A stretch of DNA of 64,000 nt from Nonomuraea gerenzanensis. Lineage in GTDB: Bacteria; Actinomycetota; Actinomycetes; Streptosporangiales; Streptosporangiaceae. The stretch covers positions 3,658,001 to 3,722,000 of the forward strand of contig NZ_CP084058.1 of the NCBI RefSeq assembly GCF_020215645.1, given 5' to 3'. The first letter of the stretch is position 1. Every line of letters starts with the position of its first letter. Position numbers and translations under genes: made by a program. Shown here one piece after another: positions 17,975 through 25,535 of the stretch. The notes beneath the pieces are model-generated. The model did no database searches and was not told where the DNA came from. It saw only the letters and a list, made by a program, of their open reading frames with translations.

Positions 17975-18949
17975 GTGAGGTTTGGCCGGGTGCCGGTGGC
18001 CGCGGGTCTCGCGTTCGGACTGGTGCTGTACCCGACGGGAGCTGCCCTCGCTGATCCACGGCCTACGCTGGCGCAGGCCAAGGCGAAGCTGGAGAAGCTG
18101 AACGACAAGGCCGACAAGGTCGTCGAGCAGTTCAACCAGGCCAACGAGCGCTACAAGAAGGCCAAGAGCACCTACACGAAGCTGAACGACAGCTACAAGC
18201 GCAAGCTTGAGACGGTCGCGGACCTTCGTGCGCAGGTGATCGGGATGGCCGTCGAGAGCTACAAGCTCGGCGAGGACGTCACCTCCTGGCCCGGCCTCTT
18301 CAACTCCGACAACCCCAACGCCATGCTCTCCGGCTGGGCCGTGGCCGGGCAGCTCTCGCAGGAGCGGGCCGAGAAACTGGCCGTCTTCGACCGCGAGAAC
18401 AAGGGCCTGAAGGCCGAGCGCGACAAGGCCGAGGTGGCGCTGGACGAGGCGGACGAGGAGCGCGACGCCGTCGAGAAGGAACGCGCCGAGATCCGCAAGC
18501 TGATCGCCCAGCAGAAGAAGCTGCTGGACAGGCTGGGGGCCTACAACCCCGGCAACCCCAACAGCACGGGCATCAAGTACACCGGGCCCGCCTCGGGCAG
18601 CGCCGCCGCGGCGCTGCGGTTCGCGTACGCGCAGGTGGGCAAGCCGTACATCTACGGCGGTACGGGGCCGCGCGGCTACGACTGCTCCGGCCTCACGCAG
18701 GCGGCCTGGGCGGCGGCAGGGGTGTCACTGCCCCGGACGACGTGGCAGCAGTGGGCCTGGGGCGCCAGCCGGAAGGTGGACCTGAACGACCTGCAGCCCG
18801 GCGACCTGATCTTCAGCGAGGGGCTCGGGCACGTCAGCATCTACGCGGGGAACGGGCAGATCGTGCACGCGCCGCAGACGGGTGACGTCGTCAAGGTCGT
18901 CAAGCTCTCCTCCTACGGGCGCTCCCTGGTCGGCGCCGTCCGCCCGTAG
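17975..18949 (+). CDS. Secreted NlpC/P60 peptidoglycan endopeptidase with coiled-coil domain
   Basis: 324 aa, RipA-like architecture. Signal peptide (VRFGRVPVAAGLAFGLVLYPTGAALA), then a long coiled coil (about residues 30-190), then an NlpC/P60 domain with catalytic Cys237 (YDCSGLTQ), His286 (GHVSIY) and a third polar residue His298. It would cut stem peptides in the wall during growth or division; the coiled coil usually blocks or positions the active site. GTG start with GGGAGG 7 nt upstream. A paralogous catalytic domain is encoded 540 nt downstream. Confidence 0.93.
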   Translation: MRFGRVPVAAGLAFGLVLYPTGAALADPRPTLAQAKAKLEKLNDKADKVVEQFNQANERYKKAKSTYTKLNDSYKRKLETVADLRAQVIGMAVESYKLGEDVTSWPGLFNSDNPNAMLSGWAVAGQLSQERAEKLAVFDRENKGLKAERDKAEVALDEADEERDAVEKERAEIRKLIAQQKKLLDRLGAYNPGNPNSTGIKYTGPASGSAAAALRFAYAQVGKPYIYGGTGPRGYDCSGLTQAAWAAAGVSLPRTTWQQWAWGASRKVDLNDLQPGDLIFSEGLGHVSIYAGNGQIVHAPQTGDVVKVVKLSSYGRSLVGAVRP

Positions 18950-18957
18950 CCTGCCGT

Positions 18958-18995
18958 CTACGATTCGGCGTCGTAGATCCGTCGGGAGCGCTCCC
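18958..18995 (+). terminator. Two short hairpins after the first NlpC/P60 gene
   Basis: CTACGA...TCGTAG (18958-18976, 6-bp stem) is followed by the 12-bp palindrome GGGAGCGCTCCC (18984-18995). They lie just downstream of the stop codon and may end transcription, with no T-run. Confidence 0.4.
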
Positions 18996-19075
18996 AGTGG
19001 CGTTGCTCACGTTTGAAGTGTGTCAAATGTGACTTAAGTGACTTTTGGGACCTGACAATCAAGGCGTTCGCGAAG

Positions 19076-19091
19076 TGTGAGCAGGGTCACA
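19076..19091. promoter_or_regulatory. Crp-type (cAMP receptor protein) binding site
   Basis: TGTGAGCAGGGTCACA has both half-sites of the consensus TGTGA-N6-TCACA without mismatch. It lies about 400 nt before the second NlpC/P60 gene and upstream of the riboswitch, next to a TATGGT -10-like box (19093-19098) and a TTGACT -35-like box (19133-19138). Crp control of wall hydrolases is known in Streptomyces and mycobacteria. The exact promoter and direction of control are not resolved. Confidence 0.65.
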
Positions 19092-19309
19092 TTATGGTAA
19101 CAGAACCTGGTGTTCCAGCAGGGGTTTCGACCTTGACTCCACTCCTTGTCTGATCTTTACAACCTGACTCACCTTTTGCCGTTCCTTGACCTTTCGGCGT
19201 AGCTTCTGGCGTCGTCGCGGTGAACAAGCCATGGCTCCGCGAACCGGCATCGGTCCCTCCCGATGTGAGAGATAAGAATCCGCCGGCCGCTCCCGACATC
19301 CCCAATCGA

Positions 19310-19480
19310 CACGATCGGGCATGCGGCCTGCCGAATCCGTGCAGCCAGGAGGCACGGAGCCGGGGACCCAGCGATCCCAGTTCCCCAGGGATCAGGGGTG
19401 AATCGGCGCGCCATCGCGCCGTAGGGCGACTTCCAGGCCCGAATCCGTCAGCTAACCCGGTAGGCGTTCGTGGAAGACTC
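19310..19480 (+). ncRNA. c-di-AMP riboswitch (ydaO-yuaA type)
   Basis: The leader contains the conserved blocks of the ydaO/yuaA aptamer in order: a GAATCCGTGC...GCACGG stem, AGCCGGGGACCC (19359-19370), GGGGTGAATC (19395-19404), the stretch around AGGCCCGAATCCG (19435-19447), then TCAGCTAACCCGGTAGGCG (19448-19466), ending in GGAAGA just before the ribosome site. In actinomycetes this element precedes NlpC/P60 and Rpf-type wall hydrolases and responds to c-di-AMP. The outer boundaries are approximate. Confidence 0.88.
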
Positions 19481-19491
19481 AAGGAGCAATC

Positions 19492-20079
19492 CTGTCCAGT
19501 CCCCTGCAGAACCCCCGCCTGTCCCGCCTTGCCCTGAGTGGCGTAGCACTCACGATGACCGTGACGGCCGGAGGTCTGGTCCTCCATGCCCCCACGGCTC
19601 AGGCGGCGACGACGAGCGACACGGCCGCCCTGACGACGGTGAAGGCGGAGACCACCGCCAAGACGTCCAAGAAGGCCACGGCAGCCCAGCGAGGGGCAGC
19701 CAAGCTCGCTCGGCAGCAAGCCAAGGCCCGCAGGGCCGTCTCTGTGGCCAAGAACCAGATCGGTGACCCGTACAGGTACGGAGGCACAGGGCCTGGTTCG
19801 TTTGACTGCTCCGGTCTCGTCCAGTTCGCCTGGAAGAAGGCCGGGGTCAAGCTCCCGCGCGTGGCGAGCAGCCAGTTCGCCCGCACCAGGCACAAGGTCT
19901 CCTGGCGCAAGCTGCGGCCCGGTGACCTGATGTTCTTCAGCGGGCTCGGCCACGTGGGCATGTACGTCGGCAAGGGCAAGATGATCCACTCGCCACGGAC
20001 AGGCGAGCGGGTACGCATCGACAAGCTGAGCGGATGGCGCCGATCGTCCTTCGTCGGCGCGGTTCGTCCCGGCATGTGA
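19492..20079 (+). CDS. Secreted NlpC/P60 peptidoglycan hydrolase under c-di-AMP riboswitch, probable CTG start
   Basis: NlpC/P60 domain with Cys106 (FDCSGLVQF), His154 (GHVGMYVG) and a following His (MIHSPRTG). It cleaves wall stem peptides. From the first ATG (19555) the signal sequence is only TVTAGGLVLHAPTAQA, lacking a basic n-region. An in-frame CTG at 19492, 5 nt after AAGGAG, adds 'LSSPLQNPRLSRLALSGVAL' and makes a normal signal peptide, so I place the start there; 19555 is the conservative alternative. A basic Lys/Ala linker precedes the catalytic domain. It sits directly behind the riboswitch and is followed by a terminator. Confidence 0.85.
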   Translation: MSSPLQNPRLSRLALSGVALTMTVTAGGLVLHAPTAQAATTSDTAALTTVKAETTAKTSKKATAAQRGAAKLARQQAKARRAVSVAKNQIGDPYRYGGTGPGSFDCSGLVQFAWKKAGVKLPRVASSQFARTRHKVSWRKLRPGDLMFFSGLGHVGMYVGKGKMIHSPRTGERVRIDKLSGWRRSSFVGAVRPGM

Positions 20080-20082
20080 AGA

Positions 20083-20128
20083 AGCCCCGTCCGGATTCTT
20101 GGAGGATTTCCTGGATTCGGACGGGGCT
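20083..20128 (+). terminator. Terminator after the second NlpC/P60 gene
   Basis: Inverted repeat AGCCCCGTCCG (20083-20093) and CGGACGGGGCT (20118-20128), starting four bases after the stop codon. Confidence 0.7.
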
Positions 20129-20178
20129 CTCGCACGTTCGGCGCCCGCACCAGGGCAGGGGCACTACGATCGGGCATC

Positions 20179-21000
20179 GTGTTCGAGCAGGTGAGCCGGC
20201 GAGCCGTGGTGGCGGGCCTGCTGCTCCTGCTTCCCGCCGCGGCCACTCCGCCGCCGGGTTCCCCCATCCTGCCTCCCGAGCTGCGCGACCTGTGGCCGGG
20301 ACGGCCCGCGGCGGTCAGCCGCGGCGCCCGCGCCACCGTGGCGGGCCCGGCCACCGCGCCGCCCGGCCTGCTCGACGAGCTGGCACGCAGGGCCGACAGC
20401 GCGGGCAGGCGGGTCTCGGCCGTCCTCGGCAGGCCCGTACGCCCCCTCGTCGTCGTGCCGGAGTCCAGCCGCGACGCCGCCCGCCTGGCCGGGGTCGGCC
20501 GGGTAGACGGGCTGGCCGCCGTGGCCGACGGCCGGCGCGTGATCGTCGTGCCCGAGCCGTTCGCCACGCTCACCCCCACCGGCAGGGACGTCGTCCTGAC
20601 CCACGAGCTGACCCACGTCGTGGCGGGCACCGACGGCCTGCCCGTCTGGCTGTACGAGGGGTTCGCCGACTACGTCGGCTACCGCGACGCCGGGCTGCCC
20701 GTGGCGACGGCCGCCGCCGAACTGGCGGCCGAGGTGCGGGCCGGGCGGCTGCCGAGCGCTTTGCCCGGGCCTGCGGCTTTCGCGGCGGACGGGCGTGACC
20801 CGGACCGGCTCGCCCGGGCGTACCAGGAGGCCTGGCTGGCGTGTCGCTTCCTCGCTGACCGGTTCGGTGAGGGGACCCTGGTGAGGCTCTACCGTGCGGC
20901 CCAGGCCGGAGGCGTCGATCGGGCGCTCGCCTCGCTGGGGCTCTCCGTCGCCACGCTGACCGCACGGTGGCGCGCGTACGTGCGGGAGCGGCTCGGATGA
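20179..21000 (+). CDS. Secreted or membrane-anchored zinc metallopeptidase, peptidase MA-like
   Basis: 273 aa. The N-terminal hydrophobic segment (VVAGLLLLLPAAA) is a signal or anchor. The zinc motif HELTH is at residues 142-146 with 'LYEGFADYVGYRD' downstream supplying the third-ligand Glu, as in gluzincins of the peptidase MA group. The substrate is unknown. GTG start without a good ribosome site; TACGAT lies 8 nt upstream, so the mRNA may have almost no leader. The M48 protease gene begins 11 nt after its stop, so the two proteases are probably co-transcribed. Confidence 0.8.
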   Translation: MFEQVSRRAVVAGLLLLLPAAATPPPGSPILPPELRDLWPGRPAAVSRGARATVAGPATAPPGLLDELARRADSAGRRVSAVLGRPVRPLVVVPESSRDAARLAGVGRVDGLAAVADGRRVIVVPEPFATLTPTGRDVVLTHELTHVVAGTDGLPVWLYEGFADYVGYRDAGLPVATAAAELAAEVRAGRLPSALPGPAAFAADGRDPDRLARAYQEAWLACRFLADRFGEGTLVRLYRAAQAGGVDRALASLGLSVATLTARWRAYVRERLG

Positions 21001-21011
21001 GGGGGAGGCAG

Positions 21012-22637
21012 ATGAGCGATCGAGAAGACACTGACGACGCGGCACGGGAAGGCGAGGTGACGGACGGCGCGCTGGCGGCCGTGGGCGCGGCCGGCCATCC
21101 GGAGGAGGACACGGCACGGAGCGAACGCACCGCTCACGGAGAGGCGGGCGCCGGGGAGGCGCTGAGCGGCTCCGGCGGCTCCCGGGAGGCGTCGAGCGGC
21201 CGGGGCGCGGGCGAGCACTGGGGCGACGCGGCGGAATCGGAGGACGCCGCACACCCCGGACGCGCGCCGGCGGACGCCGCGCACCCCGCAAGCGCGTCGG
21301 AGGACGCCGCGCACCCCGGAAGCGGAAGCGCGGGCGACGCCGAGCCGTCCGCGCCGGGGCATCGTGGAGAGGTACCCGTGACAGGAGCAGCCCCCGACAG
21401 CCGAGCCGCGTTGCGCCCGGCGGCCATCGCGCTCGTCCTGCTGGGCCTGCTGATCGTGGCCGTGGCCGCCTTCAGCACCCCCTGGCAGGTGCTGACCGGC
21501 GACCCGCCGGACCCGGCACGCGACTTCACCGCCGCCCAGATCGCCAGATCGCAGGCGTTCGACGCGTCCACCACCCTGCCGAGCTACCTCTCGCTCGCGC
21601 TCACGATCATCGTCGCCGGCATCCTGGTCGCCACCCCGTTCAGCGCCAAGGTGCTGGGCAGGCTGAAGGGCCCGTGGTGGGCGCGGGTGGTCCTCGGCGC
21701 CCTGGTGATCACCGCGCTCGCCGAGCTGGTCAGGTGGCCGCTCGCCATCTGGGTCGAGACGATCCTGCGCGACTACGGCCTGTCCACCCAGGACTGGGGC
21801 GGCTGGGCCGGCGACCGGCTGAAGAACCTGGGCGTGGAGGCGGTCCTGCTCTGCGTCATGCTGCTGGCCCTGGTGGCGCTCGCGCGCAAGGTCAGGCGCT
21901 GGTGGATCCCCGCCGCGATCGGCGCGTTCGTGCTGACGGTGGTGACGTCGTTCGTCTACCCGGTGGTGTTCGAGCCGCTGTTCAACGACTTCAGCTCCAT
22001 GCCGCAGGGCTCGCTGCGCACGAATCTGCTGGAGATGGCCGAGCGTGACGGCGTGCCGGTCGAGGACGTGCTGGTCGCCGACGCCTCGCGCCGCACGACG
22101 GCGCTCAACGCGTATGTGTCCGGCTTCGGCGCCACGCGCCGCATCGTCGTCTACGACACACTGCTGCAGGCGCCGCAGCGCGAGGTGGAGCTGGTCGTGG
22201 CGCACGAGCTGGGCCACGCCAAGCACGACGACGTGCTGTACGGCACGCTCATCGGCGCCCTGGGCGCCGGTCTCGGCGCGATCGGGCTGTTCCTGGTCTT
22301 CAATTCGGTACGGCGGCGCACGCGCGTCACCTCCATCACCGATCCCCGGGCGGTCGGCGTGGTCATGGGCCTCATGACGATCGGCTCGCTGATCATGGGC
22401 CCCGCGCAGAACGTGATCAGCCGGCACATCGAGGCCAGGGCCGACATGCACGCGCTGGATCTGACCCAGGACCCGGCCACGTTCATCGCCATGCAGAAAC
22501 GGCTCGCCATCGCGAATATTTCCGACTTGTCGCCGGATGCGGTGGAATATGTGCTCTATGCCTCCCATCCTCCCGGCCCCGAGCGCATCGCCATGGCTCG
22601 CGCATGGGCCAAGCTGAACGGCGTCCCCGAGCCGTGA
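21012..22637 (+). CDS. M48-family (Ste24/CAAX-type) membrane metallopeptidase with low-complexity N-terminal extension
   Basis: Membrane zinc protease: several hydrophobic helices, HELGH (residues 398-402 from this start, VVAHELGHAKHDD) and the third ligand in 'HIEARADMHAL'. Such enzymes degrade or process membrane proteins. The first 122 residues are acidic, low-complexity sequence with three DAAHP units and are not part of the family. The ATG at 21012 follows GGGGGAGG. A GTG at 21378 with GGAGAGG 5 nt upstream would give the bare protease. Both starts are plausible, and the stop overlaps the glycosyltransferase start. Confidence 0.87.
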   Translation: MSDREDTDDAAREGEVTDGALAAVGAAGHPEEDTARSERTAHGEAGAGEALSGSGGSREASSGRGAGEHWGDAAESEDAAHPGRAPADAAHPASASEDAAHPGSGSAGDAEPSAPGHRGEVPVTGAAPDSRAALRPAAIALVLLGLLIVAVAAFSTPWQVLTGDPPDPARDFTAAQIARSQAFDASTTLPSYLSLALTIIVAGILVATPFSAKVLGRLKGPWWARVVLGALVITALAELVRWPLAIWVETILRDYGLSTQDWGGWAGDRLKNLGVEAVLLCVMLLALVALARKVRRWWIPAAIGAFVLTVVTSFVYPVVFEPLFNDFSSMPQGSLRTNLLEMAERDGVPVEDVLVADASRRTTALNAYVSGFGATRRIVVYDTLLQAPQREVELVVAHELGHAKHDDVLYGTLIGALGAGLGAIGLFLVFNSVRRRTRVTSITDPRAVGVVMGLMTIGSLIMGPAQNVISRHIEARADMHALDLTQDPATFIAMQKRLAIANISDLSPDAVEYVLYASHPPGPERIAMARAWAKLNGVPEP

Positions 22638-23752
22638 CCCACCCCGCTCGGCCGGCCGGCGACAGCGCTGCCGGTGTGCTCATCGTGACGAACGACTTCC
22701 CGCCCAGGCCGGGCGGCATCCAGTCGTTCGTGCACGGGCTCGCGCTGCGCACGCCGGGCGTGGTGGTCTACGCCCCCGACTGGCCGGGCGCCGAGGAGTT
22801 CGACCGGCGTCAGCCGTTCAGGATCGTGCGGCATCCGACGCGGCTCATGCTGCCCACCCCGGCCGTCGCGCGCACGGCGGCCGGGCTGGTGGCCGAGCAC
22901 CGCGTGCGGACGGTGGTGTTCGGCGCGGCGGCGCCGCTGGGGCTGCTCGCCCCGCGCCTGCGCCGGGCGGGCGCGCGGCGGGTGGTGATGCTCACCCACG
23001 GCCACGAGGCGTCGTGGGCCGGCTCGCCGGGCTTCCGCGCGGTGCTGCGCAGGATCGGCGGGCACGCCGACGTGGTGACCTACCTGGGCGAGTACACGCG
23101 CCAGCGGCTGGCCGCCGTCATCCCGGCGGGCAAGCTCGTACGGCTCGCGCCCGGCGTGGACGTCGCCCAGTTCCACCCCGGCGCGGCCAGGGCCGAGCTG
23201 GGGGTGGACGGGCGCCCGGTGGTGGTGTGCGTGTCGCGGCTGGTGCCGCGCAAGGGCCAGGACCAGCTCATCAGGGCCTGGCCCCAGGTGCTGCGCTCGG
23301 TGCCGGAGGCGGTGCTGCTGCTGGTCGGCGGCGGGCCGTACCGCAGGACGCTGGAGCGGCTGGCGGCCGGGCGGGAGTCGATCAGGTTCACCGGCACGGT
23401 GCCGGCGGCCGAGCTGCCGGGCTACTACGCGGCGGCGGACGTGTTCGCGATGCCGTGCCGTACCCGGCTTAAGGGGGTGGACGTGGAGGGGCTCGGGATC
23501 GTGTTCCTGGAGGCGTCCGCGACCGGGCTGCCGGTGGTGGCGGGCGCGTCGGGCGGCGCGCCCGACGCGGTCAGGCCCGGCGAGACCGGGCTCATCGTCA
23601 ACGGGGAGGACGCCGGCGAGGTGGCGCGGGCCGTCGTCGAGCTGCTCACCGACCCCGACAAGTGCCGCAAGCTGGGCGCGGGCGGCCGTGACTGGATCGC
23701 CCGCGCATGGGCGTGGGACCAGGTGGCCGCCCGCTTCCACCAGCTGCTCTAG
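22634..23752 (+). CDS. GT4 glycosyltransferase, PimB-like alpha-mannosyltransferase
   Basis: 372 aa GT-B fold. 'VTNDFPPRPGGIQSFVHGLA' near the N-terminus, then 'VCVSRLVPRKGQDQLIRAWP', 'LLLVGGGPYRRTLE' and 'RTRLKGVDVEGLGIVFLEASATGLPVVAG' with the E-x7-E donor site. These match GDP-mannose-dependent phosphatidylinositol monomannoside mannosyltransferase (PimB) of actinobacteria, which adds the second mannose of PIMs on the inner face of the membrane. GTG start overlapping the protease stop (GTGA). Its stop overlaps the convergent ABC permease stop by 4 nt. The acceptor is inferred from similarity only. Confidence 0.87.
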   Translation: MTHPARPAGDSAAGVLIVTNDFPPRPGGIQSFVHGLALRTPGVVVYAPDWPGAEEFDRRQPFRIVRHPTRLMLPTPAVARTAAGLVAEHRVRTVVFGAAAPLGLLAPRLRRAGARRVVMLTHGHEASWAGSPGFRAVLRRIGGHADVVTYLGEYTRQRLAAVIPAGKLVRLAPGVDVAQFHPGAARAELGVDGRPVVVCVSRLVPRKGQDQLIRAWPQVLRSVPEAVLLLVGGGPYRRTLERLAAGRESIRFTGTVPAAELPGYYAAADVFAMPCRTRLKGVDVEGLGIVFLEASATGLPVVAGASGGAPDAVRPGETGLIVNGEDAGEVARAVVELLTDPDKCRKLGAGGRDWIARAWAWDQVAARFHQLL

Positions 23753-24666
23753 CCCTTCGTGGCGCCGAGCGTGAGCCCGGCCACGAACTGCTTGTGCAGG
23801 AGCTGGAAGACGATCAGCGTCGGCAGCGCCACCAGCATCGAGCCGGCGGCCAGCAGGTTGTAGTCGGTGAAGAACTGGCCGCGCAGGTTGTTCAGCGCCG
23901 AGGTCACGGGCAGCTTGTCGCCCGACGACATCAGCACCAGCGCCCACAGGAAGTCGTTGTACATCCAGGTGAACTGCAGGGTGGCCAGCGCCGCCAGCAC
24001 CGGTCTGCACAGCGGCAGCGTCAGCCGCCAGTACCGCTTCCACACCCCGGCCCCGTCCACCAGCGCCGCCTCGGTGATCTCCTCCGGGATCGTGCGCATG
24101 AAGTTGGCCAGCACGAAGACGCAGAAGCCGAACTGGAACGCCACGTGGATGACGATCAGCCCCAGGTAGGAGTCGTAGAGCGACTGCGAGTCCGACAGCC
24201 ACGCCGGCAGCGGGACGAGCGTGTAGAGGGTGTAGAGCGGGGTGATGAGGACCTGCGGCGGCAGCAGGTTGCCCGCGGTGAAGACGATCAGCAGCGTCAT
24301 GCGGCCCGGGATGCGCAGCCGGGCGATCGCGAACGCCGTGAAGGAGGCCAGCAGCAGCGTCACCACCACCGCGGGCACCACGATGATCAACGTGTTGAGG
24401 TAGTAGCGGGGCAGCTCGGCCTGGGTCCACGCCTGTGCGTAGTAGTCGAGCGTGAGCCGTTCGGGCAGCGAGACGTACCCCAGCCTGGCGGTCTCCTCGT
24501 ACGGCCGCAGCGACGCGTACACGGCCAGTGCCAGCGGCAGCAGCCAGCCCAGCGCCACCAGCACGAGGAAGAGGTGCAGCAGGAGCCGCAGCGGCCGGAC
24601 GGGACGCCGCGCGGGCACGCGCGGCGCCTGGGCCGGGGGAGCGGAGGCTGGCGCGGTGAGGGTCAT
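23749..24666 (-). CDS. Carbohydrate ABC transporter permease (MalG/MsmG type)
   Basis: 305 aa with six membrane helices. The EAA loop for the ATPase is 'EITEAALVDGAGVWKRYWRLTLPLCRPVLAAL'. It ends in a short basic tail (LTLGATKG). The ATG at 24666 overlaps the stop of the first permease (ATGA), and a Pro/Ala-rich 30-residue N-terminus precedes helix 1. It forms an importer with the permease and binding protein upstream. No ATPase gene is nearby, so a shared MsiK-type ATPase is likely, as usual for actinomycete CUT1 systems. Confidence 0.93.
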   Translation of the reverse strand: MTLTAPASAPPAQAPRVPARRPVRPLRLLLHLFLVLVALGWLLPLALAVYASLRPYEETARLGYVSLPERLTLDYYAQAWTQAELPRYYLNTLIIVVPAVVVTLLLASFTAFAIARLRIPGRMTLLIVFTAGNLLPPQVLITPLYTLYTLVPLPAWLSDSQSLYDSYLGLIVIHVAFQFGFCVFVLANFMRTIPEEITEAALVDGAGVWKRYWRLTLPLCRPVLAALATLQFTWMYNDFLWALVLMSSGDKLPVTSALNNLRGQFFTDYNLLAAGSMLVALPTLIVFQLLHKQFVAGLTLGATKG

Positions 24667-25535
24667 CGCCCCTCCCTGAACATCTGTGACAGGTACACGA
24701 CGATGAACCCCATGGAGATCACCAGCAGGATCACCGCGATCGCCGAGCCGAACCCGATCCTGCTGGCCTCGCCCACGATGTTCTCGGTGACCAGCACCGA
24801 CAGCAGCTCCAGCCCGTTCCTGCCCTTGTTGATGGCGTAGACGATGTCGAAGGCCCGCAGCGCCTCGATCACCGTGATCACCAGCACGATCACGTTGACC
24901 GGCCGCAGCGTCGGGAACACCACCCGGAAGAACGCCTGCCGCTCGTTCGCCCCGTCGATGGCCGCGGCCTCCTTCAGCGCCGGATCGACGGCCTTGAGCC
25001 CCGCCAGATAGATGATCATGACGTAGCCGACGTGCCGCCAGCCCGCCGCGACCATGACCACCCAGATGTTGACGGAGCTGTCGCCCAGCCAGTCCACGCC
25101 CAGCCCCGTCACCGCGTTCAGCACGCCGTAGTCGGAGGAGTAGACGAGCTGCGCGATGAAGCCCACCACGGCCAGCGACAGCACGACCGGCATGTACAGG
25201 GCGCTCTGGTAGAAGCGCGACAGCCGCAGCCGCCGGTCCAGCAGCACCGCGCAGAACAGCCCGAACGGCGTCGCGACCAGCCCCAGGAAGCCCAGCCACA
25301 ACACGTTGTTGCGGACGGCCGACCAGAACGGCGGGTACTCGGCCGACAGGTCGTGGTAGTTCTCCCCGCCGATCCACTCGATCGGCCCGATCCCGTTCCA
25401 GTCGGTGCCCGACAGCCCGATGGAGGCCAGCGTGGGCCCCCAGATGACGCTCACGTTGACGGCGATGGCCACCCCCAGCCCGATGACCAGGACGGTCACG
25501 TCCCGGGCGGAGTAGCGACGGGTCTTGACGGCCAT
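24663..25535 (-). CDS. Carbohydrate ABC transporter permease (MalF/MsmF type)
   Basis: 290 aa, six membrane helices. The EAA motif region is 'ALKEAAAIDGANERQAFFRVVFPTLRPVNV'. The start codon shares one base with the stop of the binding-protein gene (TGATG), and the stop overlaps the next permease. It is the first membrane subunit of the sugar importer and pairs with the MalG-type subunit. The sugar cannot be told from sequence. Confidence 0.93.
   Translation of the reverse strand: MAVKTRRYSARDVTVLVIGLGVAIAVNVSVIWGPTLASIGLSGTDWNGIGPIEWIGGENYHDLSAEYPPFWSAVRNNVLWLGFLGLVATPFGLFCAVLLDRRLRLSRFYQSALYMPVVLSLAVVGFIAQLVYSSDYGVLNAVTGLGVDWLGDSSVNIWVVMVAAGWRHVGYVMIIYLAGLKAVDPALKEAAAIDGANERQAFFRVVFPTLRPVNVIVLVITVIEALRAFDIVYAINKGRNGLELLSVLVTENIVGEASRIGFGSAIAVILLVISMGFIVVYLSQMFREGR

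Noticed and set aside
18996..19075. Additional Crp half-sites near 19016-19050 (TGTGTCAAATGTGACTT)
   Set aside because: They match only one half of the dyad each; the single clear site is at 19076-19091.
19087..19989. Minus-strand ORF over the riboswitch and second NlpC/P60 gene
   Set aside because: No conserved motif, and it is antisense to a recognised aptamer and hydrolase.
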